This document shows positions 1-11,376 of a DNA stretch of 64,000 nucleotides, piece by piece (position 1 is the stretch's first letter; each line of letters opens with the position of its first letter). The stretch is taken from the NCBI RefSeq assembly GCF_000002995.4, contig NW_025062476.1, positions 434,001 through 498,000 of the forward strand. The letters are read 5' to 3'. Source of the stretch: Brugia malayi. Its lineage: Eukaryota; Nematoda; Chromadorea; Rhabditida; Onchocercidae. The notes below the pieces were generated by a model. That model saw nothing but the letters and a program-made list of their open reading frames with translations, was not told the origin of the DNA and did not search any database. The position numbers and the translations under genes are program-made.

Positions 1-306
1 ATATGGTGAAGAATTTTAACCATTCGAAGACATCAAAATTTTAAATATACAAATTGATTAATTAATTTCTACTAGAGTTTCGCTTTGAACAGTTTCCATT
101 ACCAGTTTATTGTTCGTATGATATATTGTCATAGATCATCTCATTCCTGAAACATTTCAATCGTTTTTTCTCTTCTGAGGTCAATTTAATAAGCGAAAAG
201 TCATAGTTAAGCCAAATGATCTCGTTGTCCCATTTATCATTTGTTATTGATTAACTTATCAAGATCACTTACAAAAGTGATATTTTGGAAAGGAAAAAAA
301 AATAGA

Positions 307-1630
307 TCATAAATTACAGAAAGTTCTTTTTTCTGAGAAATAAAAATGAACAAAAATATCTACCTCTTCTTCATCTTTTTCCTTGAATTCTTCAAAGTTG
401 TTATTCATAGCTGAAAATAAATTTTAAGTAATAAAATTTCAGGATCCTCTTTTTCAGCTTCTCAAATAAGCTAAGCAAATAAAACAACAACAACAACAAT
501 AACAACAAAAAATAACCATCAATGAAGACATAATGATTCTCCAAATCCTGAAACATATACCAGACGAATGCTAAGCCAAAAGCAAATCGCTTTCCAAAGT
601 ATGATGAATGCCATGCATCATACATGCTGTAAATAAAATAAAATATCAGAAAAAATTTATTTCCTTCGGAAAAAAAAAAAAAACTTTTTTTTTTGCTTTT
701 GCAGTTTTTATCTAATAAATTTTGCTATTGCAATCTTTGCAACCTTACACTTAAATGACTTTTTTGCTTTTTACTTTTTTTATTTAACTTTTAATGAGTT
801 TTTTTTTTTTAAATGTGACTGTTGATGATATATAGACAAGAAGAGAAACATAAATCAAATCATATTAATTACTCTATGTCATATCATCATCTCCTTCCAT
901 TCCTGCTTGATACAATGATTTTACTGAAACCAGAAGATTCACCATAGAACCGGTTGGTTATTCAAAAGCAGAAAACTTCGTCAAGAATTTAAATTTAGTT
1001 TTCAAAAACAGCCCGTTTCATTGGTGATTCCATTATTTAACTAACTTCTTTGTACTTCTAATATCACTTAAATCTCTTTCAAAAAAAAAAAGTGCCAGTA
1101 TTATTTGCTGCTTTTTCTCTGCAAATTTCTCATTGCTATAAGTTACCTCAAGGAAGTGTCACATATTTTTTGAGATGGAAGGATAAGATTCCATGTATCA
1201 ATCAAGAGAGCAATAAAATGATGCAAACATTTCAAAAATAAACATTAGCTATCAAATTTATTCCTAATTCTAATACAATTTATTTCAGCCTATGACATTC
1301 AATAATTTGTCATTTCCTCACAAAATAAATTCTAAATTGGATAATCTCTGAGAATTACTGAAAATTCGAAATGAATACAATGAATGTTTGAGCCTGAAAT
1401 CAATGATTCAGAGTTCAGTATAAAATCATTCGAAGAAATACGTACCGGCCGGAAAGTTTTCCCCATAGTGAGCTCTGTTCCCAGTCCTGTTTTCTGAAAC
1501 GTGGTCTGTAAATTGGTTCTTCGATGAATGTGGTACATTTGGATCTGAATGGTACCACCAGTTGTTTCACCGGTAATTTGTTGCAAAGCGAGCGTTGAGC
1601 TACAGTTGTTGTTGTCTTTGCGATGCACAT
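307..1630 (-). CDS. Small predicted membrane (possibly mitochondrial) protein, 3' end uncertain
   Basis: Not recognised. Exons in coding order are 1630-1446, 626-517 and 410-364. Their phases (2, then 1) match across both introns and the splice sites are canonical. The first exon gives about 61 residues starting MCIAKTTTTVAQRSLCNKL, rich in Thr, Arg and Lys and poor in acidic residues, like a mitochondrial presequence. The second exon holds a hydrophobic aromatic stretch (FAFGLAFVWYMF) that could be one membrane span. The third is acidic (EEFKEKDEEE). If the third exon is not spliced at 363 it reads on to a stop at 307-309, giving 132 residues; otherwise a further exon lies nearer the left edge, where I found none with a matching phase. 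Size and layout recall respiratory-chain accessory subunits, but I cannot assign a family. The start at 1630 is the first Met of the open exon. Confidence 0.5.
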
Positions 1631-4600
1631 TGTTCACTTCAAAAAAATATATTCAAATTTGGTAGGAAATGTGAAACTCTATCAATTTAAGTGCTTCTAT
1701 AAGTCTCAATTCTAAATTGAAGCGGTGGTTTTAATGATTAATTAATGAAAACTGAATTTTCAGTATTCTAGAAATATGATAGAAAATGCAGTAAGGATCA
1801 GTCCATTAACTTATGTGACAAAGCCAGAGGACGAGAAGAAAAGATGGTGTAAAATTAAAATATTTACCTATTTTACAGATAATTTAAATCCTGGTTAACT
1901 GTCCAACCAAACTCTGAAAGGAACAAAATTTCAAAAGAAAGCCATATAAATCTCAACGAAATGAAATGCATGTAAAAGAGGAAAGCTACTTCAAATGAAG
2001 AAGGTATAATGACAAGTGACAGTATAGGACAGCACACTTTTCCTTTTAAATGATTGTTGAACAAAGTACGACGAAAGTTTTTTTTTTTTATGAAAAAGAA
2101 CGAAGTAACTAGTTTGGGGACAAAATGACAGAATAAGAGATGGAGACAGCGATAGATTGTCAGCTCATTCTGCAACATTAGCGCTTCGAGTGTTATGGCC
2201 TGTATAAAAATATAAAATGAAATGAAATAAATTTCTGTAATCAATTAATTTCTCTCATATCCATCCAATAGAAAGTTTACATTGTTCATTGAAATTCTAA
2301 AACAATGCTATCTTAGTGCTTACATCAGTTACATCAGATACACAGGTGCAAATGTCACAGTAAAAGATCATCGAACTCGGAAGAACTATTCAGCTCATAT
2401 CAGTTAGTGATTAGAAGGCTATCAATGGAATAGTAAAAAGGCCACAATATATACTATAATTCCAATGCAAAAATTCAATTCATATCCATTGCATAAATAA
2501 ACTTTACCTTAATTATTAAGGTAAAGTTTATTTATGTAATTAAGAGAGAGAGTAATACTGTAGCAGAAGTATAGTGGAAAGTGAACATTGGATAAGTATG
2601 TGAGACTGAGAAGAAATGAATGCCTTTAAGAAGGGTAAGGTAACACAAAAAATTTGTTGTAGCAGAAAAAAAAAAGACGAAAATCACAGTTGTAGCAGCA
2701 AAAATGAAAGTTTTTATTTAAGATGAAACGTGCTAAACTTAAGTGAAACGTGCAATAATTATGGTTAATGGATAATTTTAAAATATAATTTGAAATGAGC
2801 AAGAAGAATACAGAAATGATAGCAGCAGGAACAACTGTTCTCGAATATTTTATCATTTTTCAGCTTAACTAGCATACGTGACTTTGCTTCACGTTTCTAC
2901 TTTTCCAATAAAGATATAATCATGTGAAAGAGAGAAAGATAAGATGGAAATTTATTGTTGAAGAGATGGTGATGATGATGATGATGCATTTTGTTGCAAC
3001 AAAAAATAATTTTCAGAATTAGAAAGAATTTTTTGCTTTCTTTTTTTTTTTGTAAATTTATGATCCGAAAAGAGATAGATAGATGCATTTGTTTCACATG
3101 TTTTCTATCAAATAGCATTATTTGTTCTAGCAGATAAATTTTGTTTAATTTTCAAATCAATAATAATTGTCTACTGAGTGCTACAGTTGTTTAATGAACA
3201 CATATTTACTTATCTTTTCATTCCTTTTTTTTTTTTTTTTGTTTGTTTTATCAATAATTATTTGCTTATTCCTGCGACAAACCTTTTTATAAATGTGTCA
3301 AAGAGATATTAAGTTTGATGTTATTTTGAGAAATAATAAAAACAAGATAAAAAGAAAAGAACTGAAAACAAGCAGAGTGTTCACATTTTCATCAAATTTA
3401 ATCAAAAAAAAAAAAAGAAAGAAAAAAGGTTTAACAGATAAATTACTGTTTTCCATTATTTCAGAGACATTACAAAATTCTATTGCAAACTAAAAAAAAA
3501 ATGAAATGCATCCACCATTTCATCCATTCTTTGCATATAATATAATATATTTATTTGATATGTTTGCACTGCATGTGTGTACTTTGAAAAATAAAATTGC
3601 TAAAAGCCAAGGAACCATTCTGCATGTTAAACAAAGCACTGATACTTGGAATAAGCTGAAATGTATTATTTTATTTAAGCAAAACAAAGAAAATAGCTTC
3701 TGCTATCTGCCTATTGTCTTGCTTCTGTTTGATGAATTCCAATGAAGCAAATTGACAAATGCCAAATTTATTCCTTCCTTTTTTTTTTTTTTTTTCCCTG
3801 TTTTTCACTTTAATTTTTAAAGCTTTGTGGTGAATTGAAATGTCAATGGAAACGAACAGATGGGGAAGAGATGGTAGGAAAAAGAAAAGAAGAGAAAACC
3901 TCGCCCTTTCGATCAATTTTTAAAAGTTACAAAGTTCTGCTAGGGCAAAAAGATACATAGCTATGAAAAAAATAAAATGATTGAAATCATTTCAGGATGG
4001 AATCATTGTCAGATATTCACATCAAAGAATTCCGAATGATTTTTATAATTGCGATATATAATAAATGAAAGCAGCAATTCTAATTGTACCTTATTTTTCC
4101 TTAATTTGCAGCTGTGCAAAAATCCAATATAAATCTTTTAAATATGAGAAACAACTGAACCTTTTGTTTTCTCTCAACATTCGAATTAAAAATATGTAAT
4201 GATGAGAGATTAAATCAGTTTGTGCCCGAAATTAATTTGATTATAAAATGAGATGAATGATCAATGAGACATTCGAAATATACTTGAAAATGATGAATAA
4301 TGTGAATGATATAATGAATGTTACACATTGAAATTGTTAAATTAATCTCGAGAAGTGATGAAGAAGATCAGATCACATTGTTATTTGTTTTAAATCAAAT
4401 TTATGACAAATTTAACAAAACAAATAAGTTTGAAGCAAAGAAATTTATTAATTACTAAGCATTTTCATCCATCTTTACCAAACTACTTCTACCCTTTCTA
4501 GTGCCACCATATTTACAGAGAGACGACATGTAAACAACTGGTTCAATTAAAAAACATCCAAAATTGGAATAGCAGAAGAAGCAGGCAGCATCAATTATAA

Positions 4601-5755
4601 ACAAACTACCCTCTTTGTCATCTATGCTTTGATCTTCGTCTGTCTAACTTAGCAACGAAAGGACGAAGAGAGTTCCCAGAAAATGTTTCTACTCATTTGC
4701 GCATTAACAAAATGTGCGTTCTTGATGGAAAAAACGGAGCGCAAAGTTACTCTTTGTCCTCTGTTCTATTCCTTACTTTCTCTATTTTCACTCTTTGAGA
4801 GAAATAATCGATGTAAAATTCAAAGAATGAAAGTTCTGATCACACAAATCCCATAATCTTTGACCAATATCAAAACTATGATAACGGTTCTCGACAATCT
4901 TCTCGACAGTCTTTAATTGTTAGCCATTAGTGCAATTTGCGCTTGATAAGAGTTTGTCTGCAATAATACATAAAAAACGTGGCAGCAACATAAAATTTCA
5001 TTGTAAAAGATTTATTGTTGTAATCGCGTGCACTTGCACTCTCTTATGACTTCTGTTACCAGCACTACAGTTTCACCACTTTCCCGAGAAGAACCGGTCG
5101 CTTCGGAATATCCCAGATGTAATTTACTTTCACACCGCCAATTTTCATATTTGTAAAACAGTCTAAAATGAAAGCAGAATCCCCCTTTCTTCTCATTTCC
5201 TCATTTGACATTCCATCATTTGAGAGAGTAATCTAAAATCTGAACAGATGATACCATCTCATATCAATCAGATACTGCACTTACAGACATGACAGAACAT
5301 TTTTATCACAGCAATCTATTTACAACTTTATTATTACTTACTATAATATATTTACTGAGCGGCAATTATTCACTCATTTTATGCAACGTATTGTGCACTT
5401 TACCGCCCGGAATTTTAACTTATTTCCAGATGACTAGCAAAAATGGCATTATTAAGGCTTGTTTTTCTACTTTTGCTCAATTCTCTGATATAAAAGACTA
5501 CATTAAGCTGAATTACTTGAAAATAATAAGGAGCAATGCAAGAAGAACAGCAAACTATTGAATACACTTAACAATGAGAATTTCAAATGTTCAAATGTAT
5601 AAAATTTTCAATGGTAATTGTTTAATATGCAGAAATCGATCATAGTTTATTGGATTATCTGTGGTATATCTTTCACTTTTGATACGATAAGTGCTTCAAT
5701 CAGCAATTATTCCTATTTTAAAACAATAACATTAATGCTTTTGTTTCATTATTGT
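1631..5755. other. Intergenic region, low complexity
   Basis: This AT-rich stretch lies between two divergent genes. It holds A/T homopolymer runs, a perfect hairpin at 2492-2536 and a slightly more GC-rich patch around 4490-5110 that could be promoter. A 90-codon ORF at 5289-5561 encodes a hydrophobic peptide, but it has no recognisable motif and no clear splice partner. I see no supported gene. Confidence 0.5.
2492..2536. repeat. Perfect 21-bp inverted repeat with 3-nt loop
   Basis: The left arm 2492-2512 is the exact reverse complement of 2516-2536, with TTA between them. The arms contain ACTTTACCTTAA and its complement. No target-site duplication or transposase lies next to it. It could be a very small inverted-repeat element remnant or a DNA/RNA hairpin. 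Confidence 0.9.
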
Positions 5756-7636
5756 ATGATGGAAAATGTTGAAAACAAGGTTTGGTTAATTCTTTTTTTG
5801 AATTTTATTTATTAACAATTTTTGACCCATTCAATTAGGTTTCGGTTGTGTTTTTTTTTTCTTTTTTTTTTTTGTAAAAAACTAATTTATACAAATTTCA
5901 GTATACTAGCCACTTTTTTTTAGTCAGTTCCCTTCGGGAATGTTAGAAATCTGAGTCATTTGAAACGAACTGCAAAGGAATGGGTCTCGAACAAGCAGTC
6001 ACAACATGGACGAACATCTGAAAATATTACTTCTGATTTAGTAGGACATAGTGACACTACGCTTGGCACTCTAAAGACAGTACCAAAAGAGAGTGTAAGT
6101 ATCACAACACAATAAGATTTTTAACTGATTGAGTGCTTTGTTGTTGTTGTTTTTGTTTGTTTGTTTGTTTGTTTTGTTTTGTTTGTTTGTTTTGTTTGTT
6201 TTTTTTTTCGAGAAATTTTAAGAAAGAAGGAGATAATATGTTATGAGGAACAAATTATAAATATCTCACACATAACTTTTTAAAGATTGCAGTGCACTGC
6301 TGCTACTGGTTTGAGTTTGAGTATTACAAAATCAAATTCCACAAGAACAGCTGCAGCAGGACGATCATGTTCATCAAGAATTGCCAGAACCGGAAGATTG
6401 ATGGAAGAGGAGAGAACTGAAACTGTGGAACAAAGTTTTAATAAAGTTATAAAAATTTTAGGACATTTGATAAAGTTGTAAAAATTTAATTTATATAAAC
6501 TTCGAATATCAGAAATAGCAGTTTTCATCGGCCTATCCAATAAGCTAGCGCAAATTATTTCTAATATTTCAAAAAAAGTGCACAAACATTAATCAATGAA
6601 CTATTTTAATTACTTTCAATTCCTGAATTTCATTGATTGACATTCTAGACTTCTTATATTCATTCTTGTATTGATGATAAGAATATTATGATTATTTCAG
6701 AATTATCAATTAACAAATTATATGGGAAATTCAAGAAATAATATCGAAGGACTTGTTTCATTTCCTGATTCACAGGTGTAGGTTTTGTCAGAATATATTT
6801 CTGTTCCTACTTAAACAATAAACAAATATAAATATATTATATTTGAGGAATACTAATCCAAGCATATAGTTTGTGATTATTTTGAAAAGTTTAACAGATA
6901 ACAATTCGAAACGATAATACTGAACCAGTAATACTTGCATTCACTAATAATTACAAAAAGTCTGTAATATGGGCGCTAAAAACGAATGCTATAAGACGTT
7001 TTGCTGCATTTCCAACTACTGGAATAATTCTGCCCTCAGAAACAGTACAAGTTAGCCACACATTTTTCAAATTTTAACTCCAAATTTTGTAAAACTTCCT
7101 CAAAAATTCTACAATATTACTATTAGCAAGCAGTTATAGATGAAATTTTTGGAATTACGAAAAGTTTATCAAATAATTTTTTAGATAAAAATTGATTTTT
7201 TGGGGCAAATGTCAAAAAAAAATTTAAATGATCGACTCTCGTTGGAATATTTTGTTACTGACCGAAAATTTATAAGTGATGGTAATTACTACAATTTCTT
7301 TCATCACAGTGAATTGACTCGAATGAAAAAATGTTTGAAAGTGATCTATGTTCAGTAATGACCATAGCATGTCAATGTATCTACTATTGTCATCACTTTG
7401 TACAATCAAAATACACTGATAAATTATATCAAACATTACTTAATTAATACTATGTCAGGAGAAGTCCCTAAAACATATTTAATGTTGTATTTCACTTATT
7501 TTATATTTTAATTTCGATAGCCAAATTTACGTAAATTATATTAAAGTTCACTTATCGCAACAGAAGCATTTCGGCAATTGCCTTGTTGTTACTCTTGTTT
7601 CTTTCACTTCAAGCAAAAAATATTTTTGTAAATTGA
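5756..7636 (+). CDS. MSP-domain protein with C-terminal membrane anchor
   Basis: Seven exons: 5756-5779, 5924-6094, 6293-6445, 6701-6775, 6898-7050, 7185-7354 and 7564-7636, all phase-consistent, giving 272 residues. Residues about 30-140 are Ser/Thr/Arg-rich and probably disordered. Exons 5 and 6 encode an MSP (immunoglobulin-like) domain, with SVIWALKTNAIRRFAAFPTTG and then DRLSLEYFV. This is the fold of nematode major sperm proteins and of VAP/MOSPD proteins, which bind FFAT motifs. The last exon adds about 18 hydrophobic residues (ISAIALLLLLFLSL) and a short tail, so the protein should be tail-anchored with the MSP domain in the cytosol. If the donor at 7355 is ignored, the frame stops at 7358 without the anchor. 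The start is uncertain: an in-frame upstream Met at 5627 would add a hydrophobic segment. Sperm function or a VAP-like contact-site role are both possible. Confidence 0.75.
6137..6206. repeat. GTTT/GTTTT simple repeat in an intron
   Basis: Irregular tandem GTT, GTTTT and GTTT units inside the second intron of the MSP-domain gene. Confidence 0.85.
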
Positions 7637-8524
7637 ATGCGTCAGCAATTCTGACATTCATCCATCTTCTTGACACAAACATTCCAGCAACTCTGGATGA
7701 TGATGTTGCATTGGTTGATTTTATGGGAGTTTTTCCAGTATCTCCCGAAAGTACGGTCATATTCTCACTTCGTCAATTGTGAAAAGGTGCTTATTATCAT
7801 TGTCATCAATTAAAGTTGCTTTATTGAAGTTGCTTTGCTATCATTAGTTTCTCTGCTTATTATCACTTAACTTATAATGATGATCCTTACGGAAATTGCT
7901 AGTCCTTTTTAATTATGTAACATGGCTTTTGATTTATTTGGTTTATAAAATCGTAGATCATTTTTACAGTTTTGTTTGCATACTTTTTGTTTAAATTAAT
8001 TATCAAATTTTTAGGGTACTTTAACAAGGAAAATGGAAGAAAGTATAAAACTCTAATTGAACTTCTCATATTTATGTGCCCCAATGATTCACAATTAAGA
8101 CCGAAGAGACCTAATAGAACAAAGACGTCATAACATTTTACATTTAGAATTTAGATGAATAGAAAAAATAAGAATTATATCAGCTATTATATCATTTTCA
8201 GGTGTCTAAATGAGTTGCAGTACCTGCCACGGTATCACTGTCATTGTATTGAAATAAAGTATCTCGAAAAGATGTCTAGCAGAAATCTTATAAAGTTGGT
8301 AAATGTGTTGTTTATTGTTTACTGAAACTGAACAATACTGTTAGTCAATATATCGTATTCTGTGAATTATGATAAAAGCATACTCTATCAAGAAACTGAA
8401 AATCAGTTTTTATTCACGTGAAAATAACTTTTCGAGCAATAATTATCGTTTCAACATTTCATGATAATATGCTTACATTAACTTACATAAAAAAAAAAAA
8501 AAAAAAATTCACGTAAATTCTGAT
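7637..8524. other. Convergent intergenic region
   Basis: This lies between the 3' ends of the MSP-domain gene (+) and the secreted-protein gene (-). It is AT-rich with a poly-A run near 8489-8507. No coding exon is supported. Confidence 0.5.
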
Positions 8525-9020
8525 TTAATGTTGCGCTTGTCGATAAGCTAGCATTTTTCCCACAATTTTGGCAGCTGCATCAATACTACTAGCAGCAGCA
8601 ATAAGTTTCGCATCACTACCTTTGGTTGCATGCAATTTCTGCGCGATGGATGCAATACTTGCATGTACAGATTTCATCGCTTTAATGCAGTTATCGCGAC
8701 TACCTGTCACTTGCGTTCTTTTCTGACTGCTGTAATCCTGGATGGTTCTGGCTAGCCTAGACACACTGGCATGTAATTCGACGTGTTGGCCATCATCGAG
8801 TTTGGCTGCTGCTTGTGCAAGGGTAGTGATTAATGATTGGATAGCCATCTGGCATCCATCCTGAAACATTTCTGTTAACCGATGTCTAAGCTTCATAAGG
8901 CTCTGTGCCAAAGTCTAGGCCTTCATGTACCAAACAAAACAAAGTCAGCCTTACCGGTGTCTGCGATTGAACATGGATGACGAATAGGACGCTACTAATG
9001 AAAATCAGTGCCAAATGCAT
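8525..9020 (-). CDS. Small secreted helical protein
   Basis: Two exons: 9020-8955 (22 codons) and 8914-8525 (129 codons plus stop), joined in phase 0 across a 40-nt intron with a GTAAGG donor and CTAG acceptor. The 151-residue product begins with a clear signal peptide (MHLALIFISSVLFVIHVQS, then QTP). The mature part is rich in Ala, Ser, Gln, Lys and His with heptad-like spacing, so it is likely all-helical. It has two cysteines (DGCQM, DNCIK) and no membrane span. The size and form match nematode secreted helical families, but I see no signature of DUF148/SXP-RAL-2, ShK, CAP or cystatin. It converges with the MSP-domain gene. Function is unknown; it is an excretory-secretory candidate. Confidence 0.8.
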
Positions 9021-10346
9021 ATCTACTGATCACTGCTGTAATCATTAATATTAATTATCATCAATTCTAACATCTTTCTTTAAATTAGAATGAATTGCAA
9101 AGAAGAGCAATCACAACTGCCTTTAATAAATGCTTAGATTTGAATTGAACTTCTCATTACCCACTCCTGTGATTCTTAATTAAAACCTAAAAGAGTAACT
9201 GTGACCACAAAAGTTTGAATCAAAAATACTTCACCTTATTACTTCCAGTCAAATGTTTAGGATTTAGATGAATCAAGGGTAATAGTTCTAGATAAGGGTA
9301 ATAGATCTCCCATTTTGCCCGTTGCGGGTTATCAATATAACCATATTACAGTTAGGTTTCTCAAAAGAGAGCTTATCTAATAGAAGTCTTATAAAAGTAA
9401 GTGCTGAGCTGGTAAATGATTTTTTGCTATAACTGGACCATATTTATAGCAATTTTGTGAATTATGACAAATGCGCCACTCATAAAGAACCAAAGTTTAA
9501 TTTCATTCATGTAAAAATGGATTTTTGAATTATTATTATTACAAAAATTATGACATTGTTTGAATCAAAATCCTTCCATTATTTCTGCAATTTCAGATTT
9601 CATTGTGAGTTTGCAATAAAACTAGACGAATTGTCATTGTATGTCGCGACACTTTCACAATAGGAAGTATTCTCAGTATTAACGCAGTTTTTCATCTTTC
9701 AAACTCAAAATTTCAAATTAAACTTTGACCTTCATCAGCACTGTATTTCCATGACCAACAAAAAGAATATCAAATTACACTGTTTTATTATATAAAATAT
9801 TTCCTATGTATAATTAGAACTAAAATAAATAAACAAATAAACAAATCAGATGATATCAGCCTAATCGATAATTTGTTCGGTAAATTAGTTTATTCCGTTT
9901 TTTTTTAGCACATTTTAATCACTTACTTTTATCCTTTCTTCCATTACATCTTTTGGTACGATCAGATTAATTAATCATTTATTAATATAAATCCATTCAT
10001 TACGAATTCCATCACATCACCGAGACTAATTCACTGCAAATATTAAATCGAATAATAAATGAAAAGAAAAATGGCATAATATTACTATTAAAATGATCGA
10101 ACTCATGAAGTAATACTCGCAATAGATGAATAACCAAATTGATGGTACTAAAATTTACAAACCTATGTTTATAATTCCAGTACTGATTGTGTTGGTGGAT
10201 TAATGATATCAAAAGTGATACTTCTGATATGATAGAGACAATTAGTTGATTGTATCTGATATATGGAATTAATGGTACCAAGACTTGTTACACCTGAATT
10301 AGAGGTGCTAATAGGTTAGTGGTAGAGAAAAAATGGCTGTAATAGT

Positions 10347-10360
10347 GAGGTGGTCACCTC
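10347..10360. repeat. Short hairpin GAGGTG-GT-CACCTC
   Basis: A perfect 6-bp stem with a 2-nt loop, in a locally GC-richer stretch upstream of the gene at 10713. Confidence 0.6.
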
Positions 10361-10456
10361 GCACGAACCTTTCTCATACGTTAGTTAAGATTTTCAGAAA
10401 AACTGGTTTGGTTAAGTGGTTGACATAATGGTGACGAATAAATAGGTATGCAGTGG

Positions 10457-10474
10457 CACTGTGATGTCACAGTG
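10457..10474. repeat. Short hairpin CACTGTGA-TG-TCACAGTG
   Basis: A perfect 8-bp stem with a 2-nt loop, 97 bases after the neighbouring palindrome and 239 bases before the start codon at 10713. It could be a binding site for a dimeric regulator; this is inference. Confidence 0.6.
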
Positions 10475-10712
10475 TTTGCTGAATTTGGTATTCTCGTGAT
10501 TCCGTGTCTAGTAACGTCTATTAGTCCTACTCCCGAATATGTATACGTTATTAATATTATGATTTAATCAATACAAAATTTAAAACATACTTCTTTTGTT
10601 TGAATAACCGAAAGAAATTAGTTGATAATGTTTTTATTTGTGTAAATAATTCAGAAATGATCTCTCACTAGTAATCGGAACGTAAAGCTTTTTGGATACT
10701 ATCGAGTTCAAC

Positions 10713-11376
10713 ATGGATGGTGAGCATAAGTTTGTCTTTTCCTGATTTCATATTTATAGATGAAACATATCATTTCTGTATAATTTTATTTGAGGATAGA
10801 AAGTTACACTGAGAGATTTGATAATCGTTTTTTCTTGGTTATTAAGAAGTATTTTAAGTGCTAATCAATGACAAAATTTAGTTATCAGTCAAAATCCATT
10901 TTTTGATGTTATTAATTGTATAACATAACGTGTATGGTTTGTTTCATCTATAAATGATATAGGCCCAAATAGAACTTATGGGAAAATGATTCAAACAGTA
11001 TTTCGAGATAGTTTACCTGCTAGTATTTATCTGTTGGAAGGATAGTTGAAGCGCTCTCAAATTGATTTTCATTGTTTGATCACTTACAGATTTTATTTTA
11101 ATGGATGAATCGGGACACAACATCGTGGATTTGATGTGGATAAATGACAGTTCAAGACTTGCAACAGGTTGGGATACAGAAGCTTGAAATTTCATCTTAG
11201 TTGGATTTTGACTAGTTAAAATAACACAGAATGAGAATTAATTATTTAATTGCAAGGTTATTGATGATCTGTTTCCGTAATTTTTGAAGTCTCATGATTT
11301 ATTTTGTGATAAGTTTTTTTTCGTATCCATGTCAGCGGCAGAGCAGTGTACAGATGGTGCCACAGCTAAGAAATAA
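10713..11376 (+). CDS. Four-exon gene for a 61-residue protein of unknown function
   Basis: Exons 10713-10719, 10963-11022, 11090-11167 and 11336-11376 are each joined in phase 1, with donors GTGAGC, GTATTT and GTTGGG and acceptors ATAG, ACAG and TCAG. The sum is 186 nt, exactly 62 codons including the stop. The product starts MDGPNRTYGKMIQ, continues FILMDESGHNIVDLMWIND and ends TDGATAKK. It has no signal peptide or membrane span and is mildly acidic in the middle. The translated sequence looks like conserved protein, not random AT-rich translation. The weakest junction is the GTATTT donor at 11023; reading past it reaches a stop at 11044-11046. I do not recognise a family. Confidence 0.6.

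Larger units (their letters stand above)
9021..10712. other. Intergenic region with two small hairpins
   Basis: This lies between the divergent secreted-protein gene (-) and the 61-residue protein gene (+), so it should contain both promoters. Two compact palindromes sit at 10347-10360 and 10457-10474. No coding exon is supported. Confidence 0.5.

Noticed and set aside
1873..2244. 123-codon minus-strand ORF rich in Phe, Ile and Leu
   Set aside because: Composition is that of translated AT-rich DNA; it has no motif and does not match the phase of the neighbouring exons.
7548..7788. Open frames on both strands overlapping the last MSP-gene exon (70 codons minus, about 75 codons plus in another frame)
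   Set aside because: The frame that joins the MSP-domain exon in phase 2 gives a membrane anchor and stop. The other frames are overlaps with no homology or splice support.
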